Source: Myxococcales bacterium
GTDB lineage: Bacteria; Myxococcota; Polyangia; Nannocystales; Nannocystaceae
Assembly: GCA_016793465.1 (NCBI GenBank)
Contig: JAEUJW010000003.1
Span: 1-41,548, forward strand
Reading direction: 5' to 3'
Length of the DNA stretch: 41,548 nucleotides
Made by a program: the position numbers and the translations under genes. Under the pieces are notes generated by a model. The model was not told where the DNA came from and searched no databases. It was given only the letters and a program-made list of their open reading frames with translations. Each line of letters opens with the position of its first letter. Position 1 is the stretch's first letter. Below, in pieces: positions 32,285-40,497 of the stretch.

Positions 32285-35212
32285 TCACATCGCGGTCGAC
32301 GGCCGGAGATCGATGCGCAGGCGGTCGGCCACCGCGGCCGGTAGTTCGGCCCTCGCCTCGCCGCCGGCGTAGTCCTCGACCTCCGGCGGGGCGCCGAGCA
32401 GGAACTCGAGCCACTTCTCGCGCTGGCGCACGGTCTCGTAGATCCGTGCGTCGATCGTCTGGCTGATCAGCGGGTAGAGGATCTCGAGCTTGGCCCCTTG
32501 GTCCTTGTCGCGGAGCTTGTGGATCCGCCCGCCGAGGCGGTCGACCCGGCCGACCCGCTGCTCGAGCTGGGCCGGGTTCCAGGGCAGGTCGTGGTGGATG
32601 ATACGCCGGCACGAGCGCTGGAGGTCGAGGCCCTCCTGCATCACCTCGTTGGCGATCAAGATCATCGGGTACAGCGGCGTGTTGAACGCCTCGCGCAGGC
32701 GCTCGCGCGATTCCCCGTCTCGCGTCTGCCGCACGAAGTCACCGCGCAGCAACTCGCCGTCGAGGAGCTCACCCTGCTTGGCCTCGGTCAGCTCGTAGTG
32801 GAAGTAATGCATGAACTGCCGCATCTGCTCGACGTAGACCCGCCCCTTCGGGACCTGCCAGAAGTCGTCGACGCGGTCGAGCAGCGCGCGCGACGGCAGG
32901 GCCTCGACGTCGAGGCCGCTCGCGGCCGCGTAGGCGACCACGTCGGCGAGGAACGGGACGAGCCGGGCCGTCAGATAGCGGGCGAGACGCTCGACGAGCT
33001 GGACGCGGCGCTCGTCCGGCAGCCCGAACATGCTGCCGCGGAAGTAGGTCCAGAGGTGCGGCCGCGGGCTCACGACCAGCCGCGCGTGCTCCGCCGAGAT
33101 CTGCCACGTCGGGATGTGCGGCCCCTCCTCCGCGTCCTCGAGCGCATCCTTCACGAGGTCGTACCCGAGAGCGATGTACCGCGGATCGCAGATGCGGGCA
33201 ATGACGTCGGCGAACTCGGCAGCCCAGCGTGCGTCGGCCTCCCGACGCACGAGCACGGCGGCCTGCTCGACGACTCGCTTGAGGATCGAGAAGTTGACGC
33301 GCTCGGCCGACGTCGCGCCGGTGCGTACCTGGCGGAGGATCGGCTCGGCTCGCTCGAGGATCGCGTCGAGGTGACGCTCGCCCCAGTCCTCGAAATCGAG
33401 CAGCGTCTGCAGGTAGCGCTCGCGCAAGGCGAAGTACAGGAGATCCTGGACGCGGTGGAACCTGGTCTGCAGGCGCGAGTGCAGCCCGCGCTGCCGCTTG
33501 TCGTCCTCGCGGGTGTCGAAGACCTGCTCGTGCGTCACACCAGGGAAGGCGCGCTGCCAGCGGAGCACGAGGCGGTCCTCCCAGGCATCTCGCAGCTTGC
33601 GCGAGAGCTCGGTCAGAGTCCCGATGCGGGCGCAGAAGATCAGCGTCTTCTCGCCCTGCTGCTCGGCGGCCTGCAGCACGTCCTGCATCACATGGGACAG
33701 CTTGGGGTGGCGATCGCGCTGGTCGTGCAGGCGGTCGAGGATCTCGCGCAACAGCGCCCGATAGCGCTCGACCGCGGGGATCGCCGCCGCCTTGTCCCCC
33801 AACAGCATCTCGCTGCCACGAGCGGCCGTGTAGGAGGAGACCATGTTGATCTCGACGGCGGCCTTGTGGGTGCGGTGCTTCTGGTCGAACAGCTCGCTGA
33901 TCAGGCGCTCATACGCGAGGAACGGGACCATGGCCGCGCCCTCGACCGGGAGGCGCTTCTCCCGGTGGTCGCGGTACGTGAAGCGGTCGTCGCGCCGGCT
34001 CCGCACCATCCAGCGCCGAAACGCGGGCTCAATGCGCTCGTCCTTGAGGCGAAACAGCCGACGCAGGTGCTCGAGCACCGGACGCAGCGCCGGGTTTTCC
34101 GTCGTACCCGTGAGCCCGGGGTCAGCGGCGAGGTGCCGAGCGAGCTCGTCGGCGAGGACCTGGTCGACACGCGCCCAGTCACGCTCGAAGGCGCGGTAGG
34201 CGTCCTGGTAGTCGCGGATGTCCATGAGCAGCGCTTCGGCCTGTTCGAGCAGGTCGGCGGGCGCGGTCTGGGCCAGCGAGAACAACTTGAAGACCTGGCG
34301 CAGCTCCTCGGGACCGAGCTGGAACGGGGTGGCCGTCAGGAACAGCGCGCCACGGAACCGCTTGCGCAGCGCCGTGCTCAGCGACAAGAACCGCTTCGTC
34401 TCGCTGTTCTTGAGCTTGTGCGCCTCGTCGACGATGAGGAGGTCGAAGGTCGGCAGCATCGCGCGCGCGAGTTTAAATCGGGCGAGGTCAAGCAGGTGAC
34501 AGGCGGCCTTCTCGTCGGCGAACAGATCGTTGCCACGCTCCTCGAAGGCAGCCGCCAGTGTCGGCTCCTGTCCATCGGCGACTGTGAACGCGGCTTCGAG
34601 GTGGCGCTCGAGGTCGGCGTAATTAAATCGGCCCAGGAACGTCTCGGCCGGCTCGCGCTGGCATGCGCCCTCACGGAAGCGGCGGAAGATCGCCGCCCGC
34701 GTCGGCCCGCCGAGCCGCCGGTAGCGACAAAAGAGGTCGAGCAGGTCGAACTGATCCTCGCGGACGCCGCGCAGGAACAACGTGATCGGAGCGATCAGGA
34801 CGCGCCGCCTGGGCGCCTCCGCGAGCAGCTCGCCGAGCTTACCGATCGCCCGAAAGTCCTCGTCCTGGAATCCGGCGTAGACCCGACGGTCGCCGACCAG
34901 GCTGGTAAACCGCTGAAACTCGCCATGCCACTTCTTGTTGAGGTCGGTCCCCGGCGTGATCACGAGGAAGCGGCTGTTCGGATCGGCGTGGGCACGCGCG
35001 GCGATCACCCCGAGCGCCTCGAACGTCTTGCCCATGCCGACCTCGTCGGCGAGCACGACACCCGGCGAGACGTCGAGGATCTCGAGGGCGCGCAGGACGG
35101 TGTCCTCCTGGCGCTCGATGTCACGGGCGGCGATGTTGGCCTGGGCCCGCATCGCGCCGAGGTCGAGGAAGGTTTGGAGGGAGGCACGGTCACGCGGCAT
35201 CATGGCGGTCAC
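32285..35212 (-). CDS. SNF2-like superfamily 2 helicase
   Basis: The 975-aa protein is the last gene of a three-gene - strand operon. It has helicase motif I LADEVGMGKTFEA (Lys62), motif II IVDEAHKLKN (Asp262-His265), motif III FLTATPFQLG, and C-terminal motifs IANEVMQEGLDLQ and QLEQRVGRVDRLGG, all typical of SNF2/RapA-like helicases. Its length includes a large helical insert between the two RecA-like lobes. The start may be the GTG at 35212 (23-bp overlap with the PLD gene) or the ATG at 35203; neither has a clear Shine-Dalgarno. It probably translocates on double-stranded DNA as the motor of a nuclease-type defence module. Other SNF2-like proteins remodel transcription complexes; context favours defence. 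Confidence 0.9.
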   Translation of the reverse strand: MTAMMPRDRASLQTFLDLGAMRAQANIAARDIERQEDTVLRALEILDVSPGVVLADEVGMGKTFEALGVIAARAHADPNSRFLVITPGTDLNKKWHGEFQRFTSLVGDRRVYAGFQDEDFRAIGKLGELLAEAPRRRVLIAPITLFLRGVREDQFDLLDLFCRYRRLGGPTRAAIFRRFREGACQREPAETFLGRFNYADLERHLEAAFTVADGQEPTLAAAFEERGNDLFADEKAACHLLDLARFKLARAMLPTFDLLIVDEAHKLKNSETKRFLSLSTALRKRFRGALFLTATPFQLGPEELRQVFKLFSLAQTAPADLLEQAEALLMDIRDYQDAYRAFERDWARVDQVLADELARHLAADPGLTGTTENPALRPVLEHLRRLFRLKDERIEPAFRRWMVRSRRDDRFTYRDHREKRLPVEGAAMVPFLAYERLISELFDQKHRTHKAAVEINMVSSYTAARGSEMLLGDKAAAIPAVERYRALLREILDRLHDQRDRHPKLSHVMQDVLQAAEQQGEKTLIFCARIGTLTELSRKLRDAWEDRLVLRWQRAFPGVTHEQVFDTREDDKRQRGLHSRLQTRFHRVQDLLYFALRERYLQTLLDFEDWGERHLDAILERAEPILRQVRTGATSAERVNFSILKRVVEQAAVLVRREADARWAAEFADVIARICDPRYIALGYDLVKDALEDAEEGPHIPTWQISAEHARLVVSPRPHLWTYFRGSMFGLPDERRVQLVERLARYLTARLVPFLADVVAYAAASGLDVEALPSRALLDRVDDFWQVPKGRVYVEQMRQFMHYFHYELTEAKQGELLDGELLRGDFVRQTRDGESRERLREAFNTPLYPMILIANEVMQEGLDLQRSCRRIIHHDLPWNPAQLEQRVGRVDRLGGRIHKLRDKDQGAKLEILYPLISQTIDARIYETVRQREKWLEFLLGAPPEVEDYAGGEARAELPAAVADRLRIDLRPSTAM

Positions 35213-37373
35213 CCGTGGTCAGCGGTCGATAGAAGCGCAGGATCGGCTCGATCCAGGGTTGTTCGGTCGGATCCGGAGCGAGCCGTTCGAGCGTGGTGCG
35301 CAGCTCGGTGAGCCACTCTTGCAGCGCCGCATGTTTGGCGGGAAGATCCGGGTCCCCGGGCAAGACGACCGCGGACAGCGTCTTTAATAATTCGGCGCCG
35401 TGGAACCATACGACCTCGCGGCTCATCTCCTTGCCGACAGCCTCGAGCATGCGCTGCCAGACGACTCGGATGCCGAGCGGGCCGCCGAGGATGTAGCGGA
35501 AGGCCGGCAGCGAGAGGCCCTCCTCGGCGAGCTCGTGCGCGACGTTCTTCCAGGCGCGGAAGATGTCGGTCGGCGTGAAGCCCTCGCCGAACAGCAGCTC
35601 GAGCAGCGTTCGTCCATGCGCAGCCCGGGGTTGGGCGACGACGTGGGCCAGTCGTTCGCGGCCGATCCGCCGGCTGAGCAGTGCGATCAGCTCAGCGAGA
35701 CCATAGGACGCCTCGACCGGATCGAGCGGAAGCCGGGTGAGATCCAGGACGCGGATCGGCACGCTGTAGGTCTCGCCGGCGACCTCCAGGGTCAGCTCGC
35801 AGCTCGTCAACGACAGGTCGAACTCACCGACCTTCAACTCACCTCGCGGCGGAGTATGGCCTTCGGCGATAAGCCGCTTGAGGTAGGACAGGCGCCAGGG
35901 GCCGGCGTCGGCGATGTCGGGCGCCCACACGACGTGGAGTTCGCGGGATGCGGCGTCGTGGACGGCGTCGGCGATCCAGCGCCCGAGGTTCACACCGCTC
36001 GCGGGGAAGATCGGGTCGCTGAGCTCGAGCTGGTCGGCGGGACAGGCGATGAGCTCCGGCGCGAGGTCCGGCAGGGTCCAGGCGCCCTCGAGAACATGGA
36101 CGACGGCGAGCTCGACGTTGCCGACCGGGGATGGGTGCGTCAAGGCTCGTCCCGACAGGTTCGGCGATCCAGAGAGGACGTACGTCGTCTCCTTGCCACG
36201 CCGTCGGGTGGTGATGACGAGCAGCTTCGCGTGGAGCGGACGGCGCACCGGACGGCCCTCGTCGAGGCGGCTGGTCGGCAGCAGCCACGCTTGCAGCGTC
36301 CGCTGCGTGCGCAACGCCTCGACGATGCGAGCGGGGCCGTTGGCGAGCAGAGGCGCCGCGGGATACAGCCGACGCTCGGCGAGCGCCTCCTCTGCCTGAT
36401 CCCGGGACCAGGCGCGGTCGACTCCATGAGCGTCGAGATGCCGAACCTGCTTGGCGGTCAGCTTGACCGGAGTCAGGTACTCGAGGGAAGGCGGATCGCC
36501 GGCGTGGCGGAGGACCCAGAGCCGACCGATTCCTTGCTCGAGCGGCGGCACGACCGGCGGCGGGCCGAGCGGGCCACCTTGCCAGCCGAAGCCAAGGTCG
36601 ATGATGGCCTCCTGGCTGCGCCGCGCCGCCAGGATCTCGCTGAAGATCGATCGCATGCCCAGGACGTCGTTCGCCTGCTGATCGTCGCGTTCAAAGAACG
36701 GCGCCAGGGCACCAATGCGCACGATCTCCGCGTCCAGCGGGATGAGCTCGAGGAACGCTGGGAGCAGCGGGGCGTCGATCGAATGGAGAACCTTGAAGCT
36801 GCGGTTCGGCGCGTTCGCGGAAGCCGCCGCCAGGCGCGGGCGCAGCAGCTCGCGGATCGCTGCGAGTTGTGGGCTCGGCAGTCCGCCGAGTCGTTCGACT
36901 CCGGTGAGGAACCCGAGCAGCTCGTCGACGACGGCGGCGGTCTCAAGGTCGGCGTACGGTAGCGTGCGGGTCGACCACAACTCGGTGTTGTCGCCGTAGC
37001 CGCCGCGGGTCAGGTTGCCGGAGCCGAGGAGTAGCTCGAGGTAGTGCTCGTGGAGAATGAGCGCGAGCTTGGGGTGAAAGACGCGTCCGTGGACGAGGCG
37101 CAGGTCGTAGGGCAGGCGCTGGCCCGGGGTACGCGCGTCAGCATCGACGAAGCATGCCACGGGCACTTCTTGCAGCGCCGCGCGCCCCTCACGCAGAAAG
37201 TCGACCGTTTGCTCGTCGGGGTCGCTGCCGAGGCGCAACACGGTGCGCAGGACGTGCGACTCGAAGAATAGCGGGTCAAAGGTGTACGAGCAGAAGACGG
37301 CCGCGAGGCAGCGTTTGTCGTGCTCGATGCACTCGAGGGCGGTTCGCCGCGGAGGGGTCTTCGATCGGGTCAC
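35190..37373 (-). CDS. Phospholipase D-like protein with two HKD motifs
   Basis: The 727-aa protein starts at a GTG overlapping the upstream stop (GTGA). Two HKD-type active-site halves are present: FHPKLALI with GSGNLTRGG (His100, Lys102, Asn120) and LHAKLLVI with GSPNLSGRA (His381, Lys383, Asn405). The usual Asp of HxK(x4)D is not evident in either copy, as in several PLD-type nucleases of defence systems where the GSxN loop is kept. The rest is mixed alpha/beta with a C-terminal helical region. PLD-fold enzymes cut phosphodiester bonds, so a DNA nuclease partnered with the SNF2-like motor is the likely role. No signal peptide or membrane segment is present, which argues against a lipase. 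Confidence 0.87.
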   Translation of the reverse strand: MTRSKTPPRRTALECIEHDKRCLAAVFCSYTFDPLFFESHVLRTVLRLGSDPDEQTVDFLREGRAALQEVPVACFVDADARTPGQRLPYDLRLVHGRVFHPKLALILHEHYLELLLGSGNLTRGGYGDNTELWSTRTLPYADLETAAVVDELLGFLTGVERLGGLPSPQLAAIRELLRPRLAAASANAPNRSFKVLHSIDAPLLPAFLELIPLDAEIVRIGALAPFFERDDQQANDVLGMRSIFSEILAARRSQEAIIDLGFGWQGGPLGPPPVVPPLEQGIGRLWVLRHAGDPPSLEYLTPVKLTAKQVRHLDAHGVDRAWSRDQAEEALAERRLYPAAPLLANGPARIVEALRTQRTLQAWLLPTSRLDEGRPVRRPLHAKLLVITTRRRGKETTYVLSGSPNLSGRALTHPSPVGNVELAVVHVLEGAWTLPDLAPELIACPADQLELSDPIFPASGVNLGRWIADAVHDAASRELHVVWAPDIADAGPWRLSYLKRLIAEGHTPPRGELKVGEFDLSLTSCELTLEVAGETYSVPIRVLDLTRLPLDPVEASYGLAELIALLSRRIGRERLAHVVAQPRAAHGRTLLELLFGEGFTPTDIFRAWKNVAHELAEEGLSLPAFRYILGGPLGIRVVWQRMLEAVGKEMSREVVWFHGAELLKTLSAVVLPGDPDLPAKHAALQEWLTELRTTLERLAPDPTEQPWIEPILRFYRPLTTGDRHDAA

Positions 37374-38725
37374 GGGGTCGCTCCCTGGGTGGCAAGGCGG
37401 CCGGTGGTCTCAAGGAGGTTGCGCAGGATGTTGAGCTTAAAGCCCGGGAAGCGGGCAGCGAAGCGATGGCCGGTGTAGCGGGTCTGGGCGATCTGCAAGG
37501 CGCCGTCGGCCTCGGCGATCCAGCTGTCGCCGGAGCTGCGCTCACGCTGCACGCGGCGGTGGAAGGCGAACAGGTGATCGAGAGCGGCCGGCGCGGTCGC
37601 CCCGCTCAGGTCCTCAGCGAGGCGGAGGAACAGGCGGCCATGCATCGGCAGGCGCTGCAGTCGGGTCAGCTCCGGGGCAGCGAGGAGCGCCATGGAGGCG
37701 GACTGCAGGCGCTCGTGTCGCTCCCCGGCGAGCACACGGGTGACGACTTCTTCCCGCGTCGCGGCGAAGCCGGCGTCGGTGATGTCGCCGTAAATCGCGT
37801 CGAAGGCGTCGCGGATCGCATGGGATGCGTCGCCGAACGCCAGCGCCAAGACGAGGAGGTCGCGCAGCGCCGGCTCCACCTCGCCGCAGCGGCCGGCGAT
37901 CATCGCTTCGAGGACGTCGCGGGGTTCGTCGATGCCGAGGCGAGCGGCCTGCTCGCGGAGCCGGGCGACCTGCGCCGTCGGCGGCGGCGCGCGCTCGATG
38001 ACGGCCTCGAAGACCCGGCGCTGCTGGGCCTCACGCCCGAGGATGCTGGTCAAACGCGAGCGCTCGCCAAGGGTCGACAGGCGGAAGTTCTGAAACTTGC
38101 GCTCGATGCGGGTGCTGTCCGGCGCGAGCGCATGCATCGCCCAGTTGTCGAAGCGCTGCATGTGCAACGTGCCCGGCTCGCCCCAGAACGCCGCGAGGAT
38201 CGGCACCGCCGCTGGTGTGACGCGAAGGCTGCCCGGGTAGACGAGGCCGAGATCGCGTAACGGAACGAGGTACGCGCCCAGGCCCCCAAGCTCGCCCTGA
38301 CGCGAGATGAGGCGGTAGTCCCGCGGGAGCGGTTTTTCGCCCGCGAACCATGCTTTCGCCACGCCCCGCGCGCCGCGGATGGCGTCGGGGTTTCCACGGC
38401 CGAACCCTCCGCCATGGGACTCGACGAGTGCGAGGGCCCAGAACCGTTCCCAGCGCTCGAACAGTTCGCGGCGATGGCGGTCCTCGTCCGGCAGTCCGTA
38501 CCCGGCGAGCGCGCGCTCGGCGAGGTCGAGGCCGTACAGGACGACGGCGAAGTACTGGGCGTGCCCGCTGCGGGTCGTCAGCGCAGGCAGCAAGAAGTAG
38601 CCGACCTGCTGCCCGAGGTAGTCGAGCGCGAGCGGGTCCTCGAGCACAAACTCGGAGTCGCTCGGCAGCGGCGCGGCCCACAACAGCAGCTCGAAGGGAC
38701 TCGATAGCGGGACGAGGGCGCTCAT
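37370..38725 (-). CDS. Unknown protein, first gene of the PLD-SNF2 operon (451 aa)
   Basis: I chose the ATG at 38725 because the product then begins MSALVPLSSPFELLLW; in-frame ATGs at 38737 and 38779 would add 4 or 18 Cys/Val-rich residues of doubtful quality. There is no strong Shine-Dalgarno for any of them. The protein is largely helical. Recognisable stretches are GHAQYFAVVLYGLDLAERAL, a central FDNWAMHAL, and a C-terminal helix pair; no catalytic motif is visible. The tail overlaps the PLD gene by 4 bp, so the three products are probably made in set ratios and work together. It may be a subunit that senses or binds the target, but that is only inference from the operon. Confidence 0.8.
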   Translation of the reverse strand: MSALVPLSSPFELLLWAAPLPSDSEFVLEDPLALDYLGQQVGYFLLPALTTRSGHAQYFAVVLYGLDLAERALAGYGLPDEDRHRRELFERWERFWALALVESHGGGFGRGNPDAIRGARGVAKAWFAGEKPLPRDYRLISRQGELGGLGAYLVPLRDLGLVYPGSLRVTPAAVPILAAFWGEPGTLHMQRFDNWAMHALAPDSTRIERKFQNFRLSTLGERSRLTSILGREAQQRRVFEAVIERAPPPTAQVARLREQAARLGIDEPRDVLEAMIAGRCGEVEPALRDLLVLALAFGDASHAIRDAFDAIYGDITDAGFAATREEVVTRVLAGERHERLQSASMALLAAPELTRLQRLPMHGRLFLRLAEDLSGATAPAALDHLFAFHRRVQRERSSGDSWIAEADGALQIAQTRYTGHRFAARFPGFKLNILRNLLETTGRLATQGATP

Positions 38726-39049
38726 ACCCGCGCACATCACCACAACGTGGACAGGTCTACAAGCACAGATGCCTCCCACCCCGGTCCACGTCCGCCTGGC
38801 CAGATAACGGCGTTTCGTTCAGGGACAGCGCACCAGGATGGAGCGGGACCGTTGCCACCCCTTTGCCAAAATCTGGTCCGTACCGGAGCCTGCCGGGTCG
38901 GCCGGGATCACGTCGAGCCTCTCAGAACGCCCCAATTCGTGGAAATGCGGCCGGTCGGCGGGCAGCGGGGCGGGCTGAGAGGGTCGTCGGGAGTCCGGTT
39001 TAAAATCGGAATCGGGAGCACAGCAGCCGCTGTAGCGGCGATTTCGCCG
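38726..39049. other. Intergenic region between PLD-SNF2 operon and integrase remnant
   Basis: I see no convincing gene here. It should hold the promoter for the - strand PLD-SNF2 operon, but no clear -35/-10 pair is visible. Overlapping small stem-loops sit next to the integrase stop: GCCGC-TGTA-GCGGC at 39026-39039 and GGCG-ATTT-CGCC at 39037-39048. They share bases, so only one can form at a time, and there is no T run for a terminator. Because phage/island attachment sites commonly lie beside the integrase gene, this stretch is a candidate att region. Confidence 0.4.
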
Positions 39050-39802
39050 TCAGTTGCCTTCTGTTGCCAGCTTGTTGCCAGCGAACGCCCGCGCGGCTTT
39101 GGTCGCGAGGCGCGGCTGCGACTGGTGGAGGTAGGTCTCCGTGGTCTTCAGCTTCGCGTGCCGGGCGAACGCCTGCACGGTGTAGATGTCCTCGCCGCGG
39201 TCGGCGAGGTACGTGATCCCGCTGTGGCGCAGGATGTGGAGGCCCGTGCCCTTGAAGTTCACGGCGCGCTGCAGGCGGTTGAGCGCCGCCTTCACGCTGG
39301 CCTCGCTGTGCTGGGCGTACTTGCCGCCCGTGTGGTTGGAGCAGCGGTAGAGCACCCGCGGCCCCCGGCGCTCGAGGCGTCCGACCGCCTCGAAGAGCAT
39401 CTCCGTGATGCCCACGTCGCCGATGGTGCCCTTGGCCGGGCCCTCCTGGCCGCGGTAGATCGTCCGCTCGACGCTGATGAGCTGCTTGCGCATGTTGACG
39501 TCGCTCCAGCACAGCGCCGCGATCTCGCCGGTCCGCAGTCCGCACTCAAAGGCGAGGATGAAGACCACGACGTCCTCCGGCGAGAGCTTCGAGAGCGCCG
39601 CGCGGAGCTCGGCGATCTGATCCTCGTCGTAGTGCGGCCGCTTCGGCGGGACGTACTTCACCCGCTCGATCAGCGGGATGCTGTCGATCAGCTTCCGCCG
39701 GACCGCCCAGCGCAGCATCTTCCCCAGCTTGCCGAGGTTGACGTTGATCGACGAAGCCTTGAGCTTCTTCTTGTTGAGGGCGGACCGCAGCGAGTCGATC
39801 CC
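39050..39802 (-). pseudogene. Tyrosine recombinase (integrase) lacking its N-terminus
   Basis: The catalytic domain is complete: Arg in CGLRTGE, His-x-x-Arg in HILRHSG, and His/Tyr in ARHAKLKTTETYLH. Upstream of the first Met (39718), the frame continues with core-binding-domain sequence (INVNLGKLGKMLRWAVRRKL) up to a TAG at 39805-39803, just beside the insertion sequence edge at 39807. About 120-150 N-terminal residues expected for an integrase are missing, so it is probably inactive unless a start inside the remnant is used. It likely mobilised this island. The loss is most simply due to the IS insertion, though the window ends before the missing part could be found. Confidence 0.85.
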
Positions 39803-39806
39803 CTAA

Positions 39807-39832
39807 CTGTCAACATGCAGTGAGACACGACA
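39807..39832 (+). repeat. Left terminal inverted repeat of the IS
   Basis: CTGTCAAC, six non-matching bases, TGAGACACG, then A and CA. The right end matches both conserved blocks but has only five bases between them. Confidence 0.8.
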
Positions 39833-39875
39833 CCCCCGGAGTTTACTGACCTGGGCGAGGAATCGAACAGAGGAG

Positions 39876-40127
39876 ATGAACGACGAGAACACCCAGAAGA
39901 ACAAGGACGGAGAACACCCGAGGGTCGACGAAGTCCATCACGAGGACGCCTCGGGAGTGCTGCTGATCGACCGGCCGGTGAAGCCGGGCACGCTCGAGCT
40001 CAAGGGACCGCCCGGGATGGCGGTGCAGGTGGTCGGGGATCAGTGGAGCACGAAAATTGTGCTCATCGGGTTCCAGAGCGACGAGGGGAGGCATGGACGC
40101 CATGGCCACGCAGACGACCGCACCTGA
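39876..40127 (+). CDS. Small accessory reading frame of the IS (83 aa)
   Basis: This open frame lies between the left inverted repeat and orfA and runs 26 bp into the orfA start region. The product is hydrophilic (MNDENTQKNKDGEHPRVDEV...), then has a short beta-like stretch (GVLLIDRPVKPGTLELKGPPGMAVQVVG). An AGAGGAG run abuts its ATG and a GAGGAA lies ~13 bases upstream, neither ideally spaced. Typical IS3 elements have only orfA and orfB, so this may be a passenger protein, or a chance frame in GC-rich DNA. I recognise no family. Confidence 0.4.
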   Translation: MNDENTQKNKDGEHPRVDEVHHEDASGVLLIDRPVKPGTLELKGPPGMAVQVVGDQWSTKIVLIGFQSDEGRHGRHGHADDRT

Positions 40128-40497
40128 CCCCGAGACCCTCGAGAAGCCGAAGCGCCGGTTCTTCACGGCGGCGTTCAAGGCGAAGATCCTGGACCTGACG
40201 GACCCGGTCTCGCCGGAGGAGCGCTCGAAGATCCTGCGCAAGTACGGGCTGTACAGCTCGCACTTGACGGAGTGGAAGCGTGCGCGGGACAGCGCTACCC
40301 TGGCCGCGATGGCGAAGAAGCGCGGGCCCAAGTCCAAGGTGGACCCTCAGCAAGAAGAGCTCGACCGTCTCGGTCGGGAGAACGCGCAGCTGCGGCGCAA
40401 GCTCGAGGTGGCCGAGCTGATCATCGAGGTTCAAAAAAAAACCTCATTGCTGCTCGGGATCCAGCTCGACCCGACGGACCACCTCCGCAAGGACTGA
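40102..40497 (+). CDS. IS3-family transposase OrfA (HTH protein)
   Basis: The ATG at 40102 is preferred over 40093 because the purine-rich GAGGGGAGG at 40083-40091 is then about 10 bases upstream; the 40093 start would be too close. The 131-aa protein has the N-terminal HTH of IS3 OrfA (RFFTAAFKAKILDL, then KILRKYGLYSSHLTEWKRAR) and a C-terminal leucine-zipper-like helix (QEELDRLGRENAQLRRKLEVAELIIEV). It binds the IS ends and can be made alone, or as an OrfAB fusion by a -1 frameshift near its end. Confidence 0.9.
   Translation: MATQTTAPDPETLEKPKRRFFTAAFKAKILDLTDPVSPEERSKILRKYGLYSSHLTEWKRARDSATLAAMAKKRGPKSKVDPQQEELDRLGRENAQLRRKLEVAELIIEVQKKTSLLLGIQLDPTDHLRKD
40433..40441 (+). promoter_or_regulatory. 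Programmed -1 frameshift site (A9)
   Basis: Nine consecutive A bases at 40433-40441 encode the Lys-Lys of OrfA (EVQKK). The orfB frame is exactly one base back, as required for -1 slippage to make the OrfAB transposase fusion used by IS3-family elements. Confidence 0.85.

Noticed and set aside
32276..32290. Shared terminator between the convergent radical SAM and SNF2-like genes
   Set aside because: Only 6 bp separate the stops, and no stem with a T run is present on either strand.
32498..35311. Very long + strand open frame opposite the SNF2-like gene
   Set aside because: Same kind of shadow; the - strand frame has all helicase motifs and couples to the PLD gene.
32285..38725. DISARM or Dpd (7-deazaguanine) system
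   Set aside because: PLD and SNF2 genes occur in both, but drmA/drmB/drm methylase and the TGT-like dpdA with its partners are all absent.
38994..39010. T-arm-like 5-7-5 stem-loop (TCCGG, TTTAAAA, TCGGA) suggesting a tRNA end or att core
   Set aside because: No anticodon or D arm upstream and no CCA end at the right distance; the loop is not TTCRANN. Probably chance.
40433..40441. A9 run as a sequencing error joining orfA and orfB
   Set aside because: The -1 frame relation and A-rich slippery run are the normal IS3-family arrangement.
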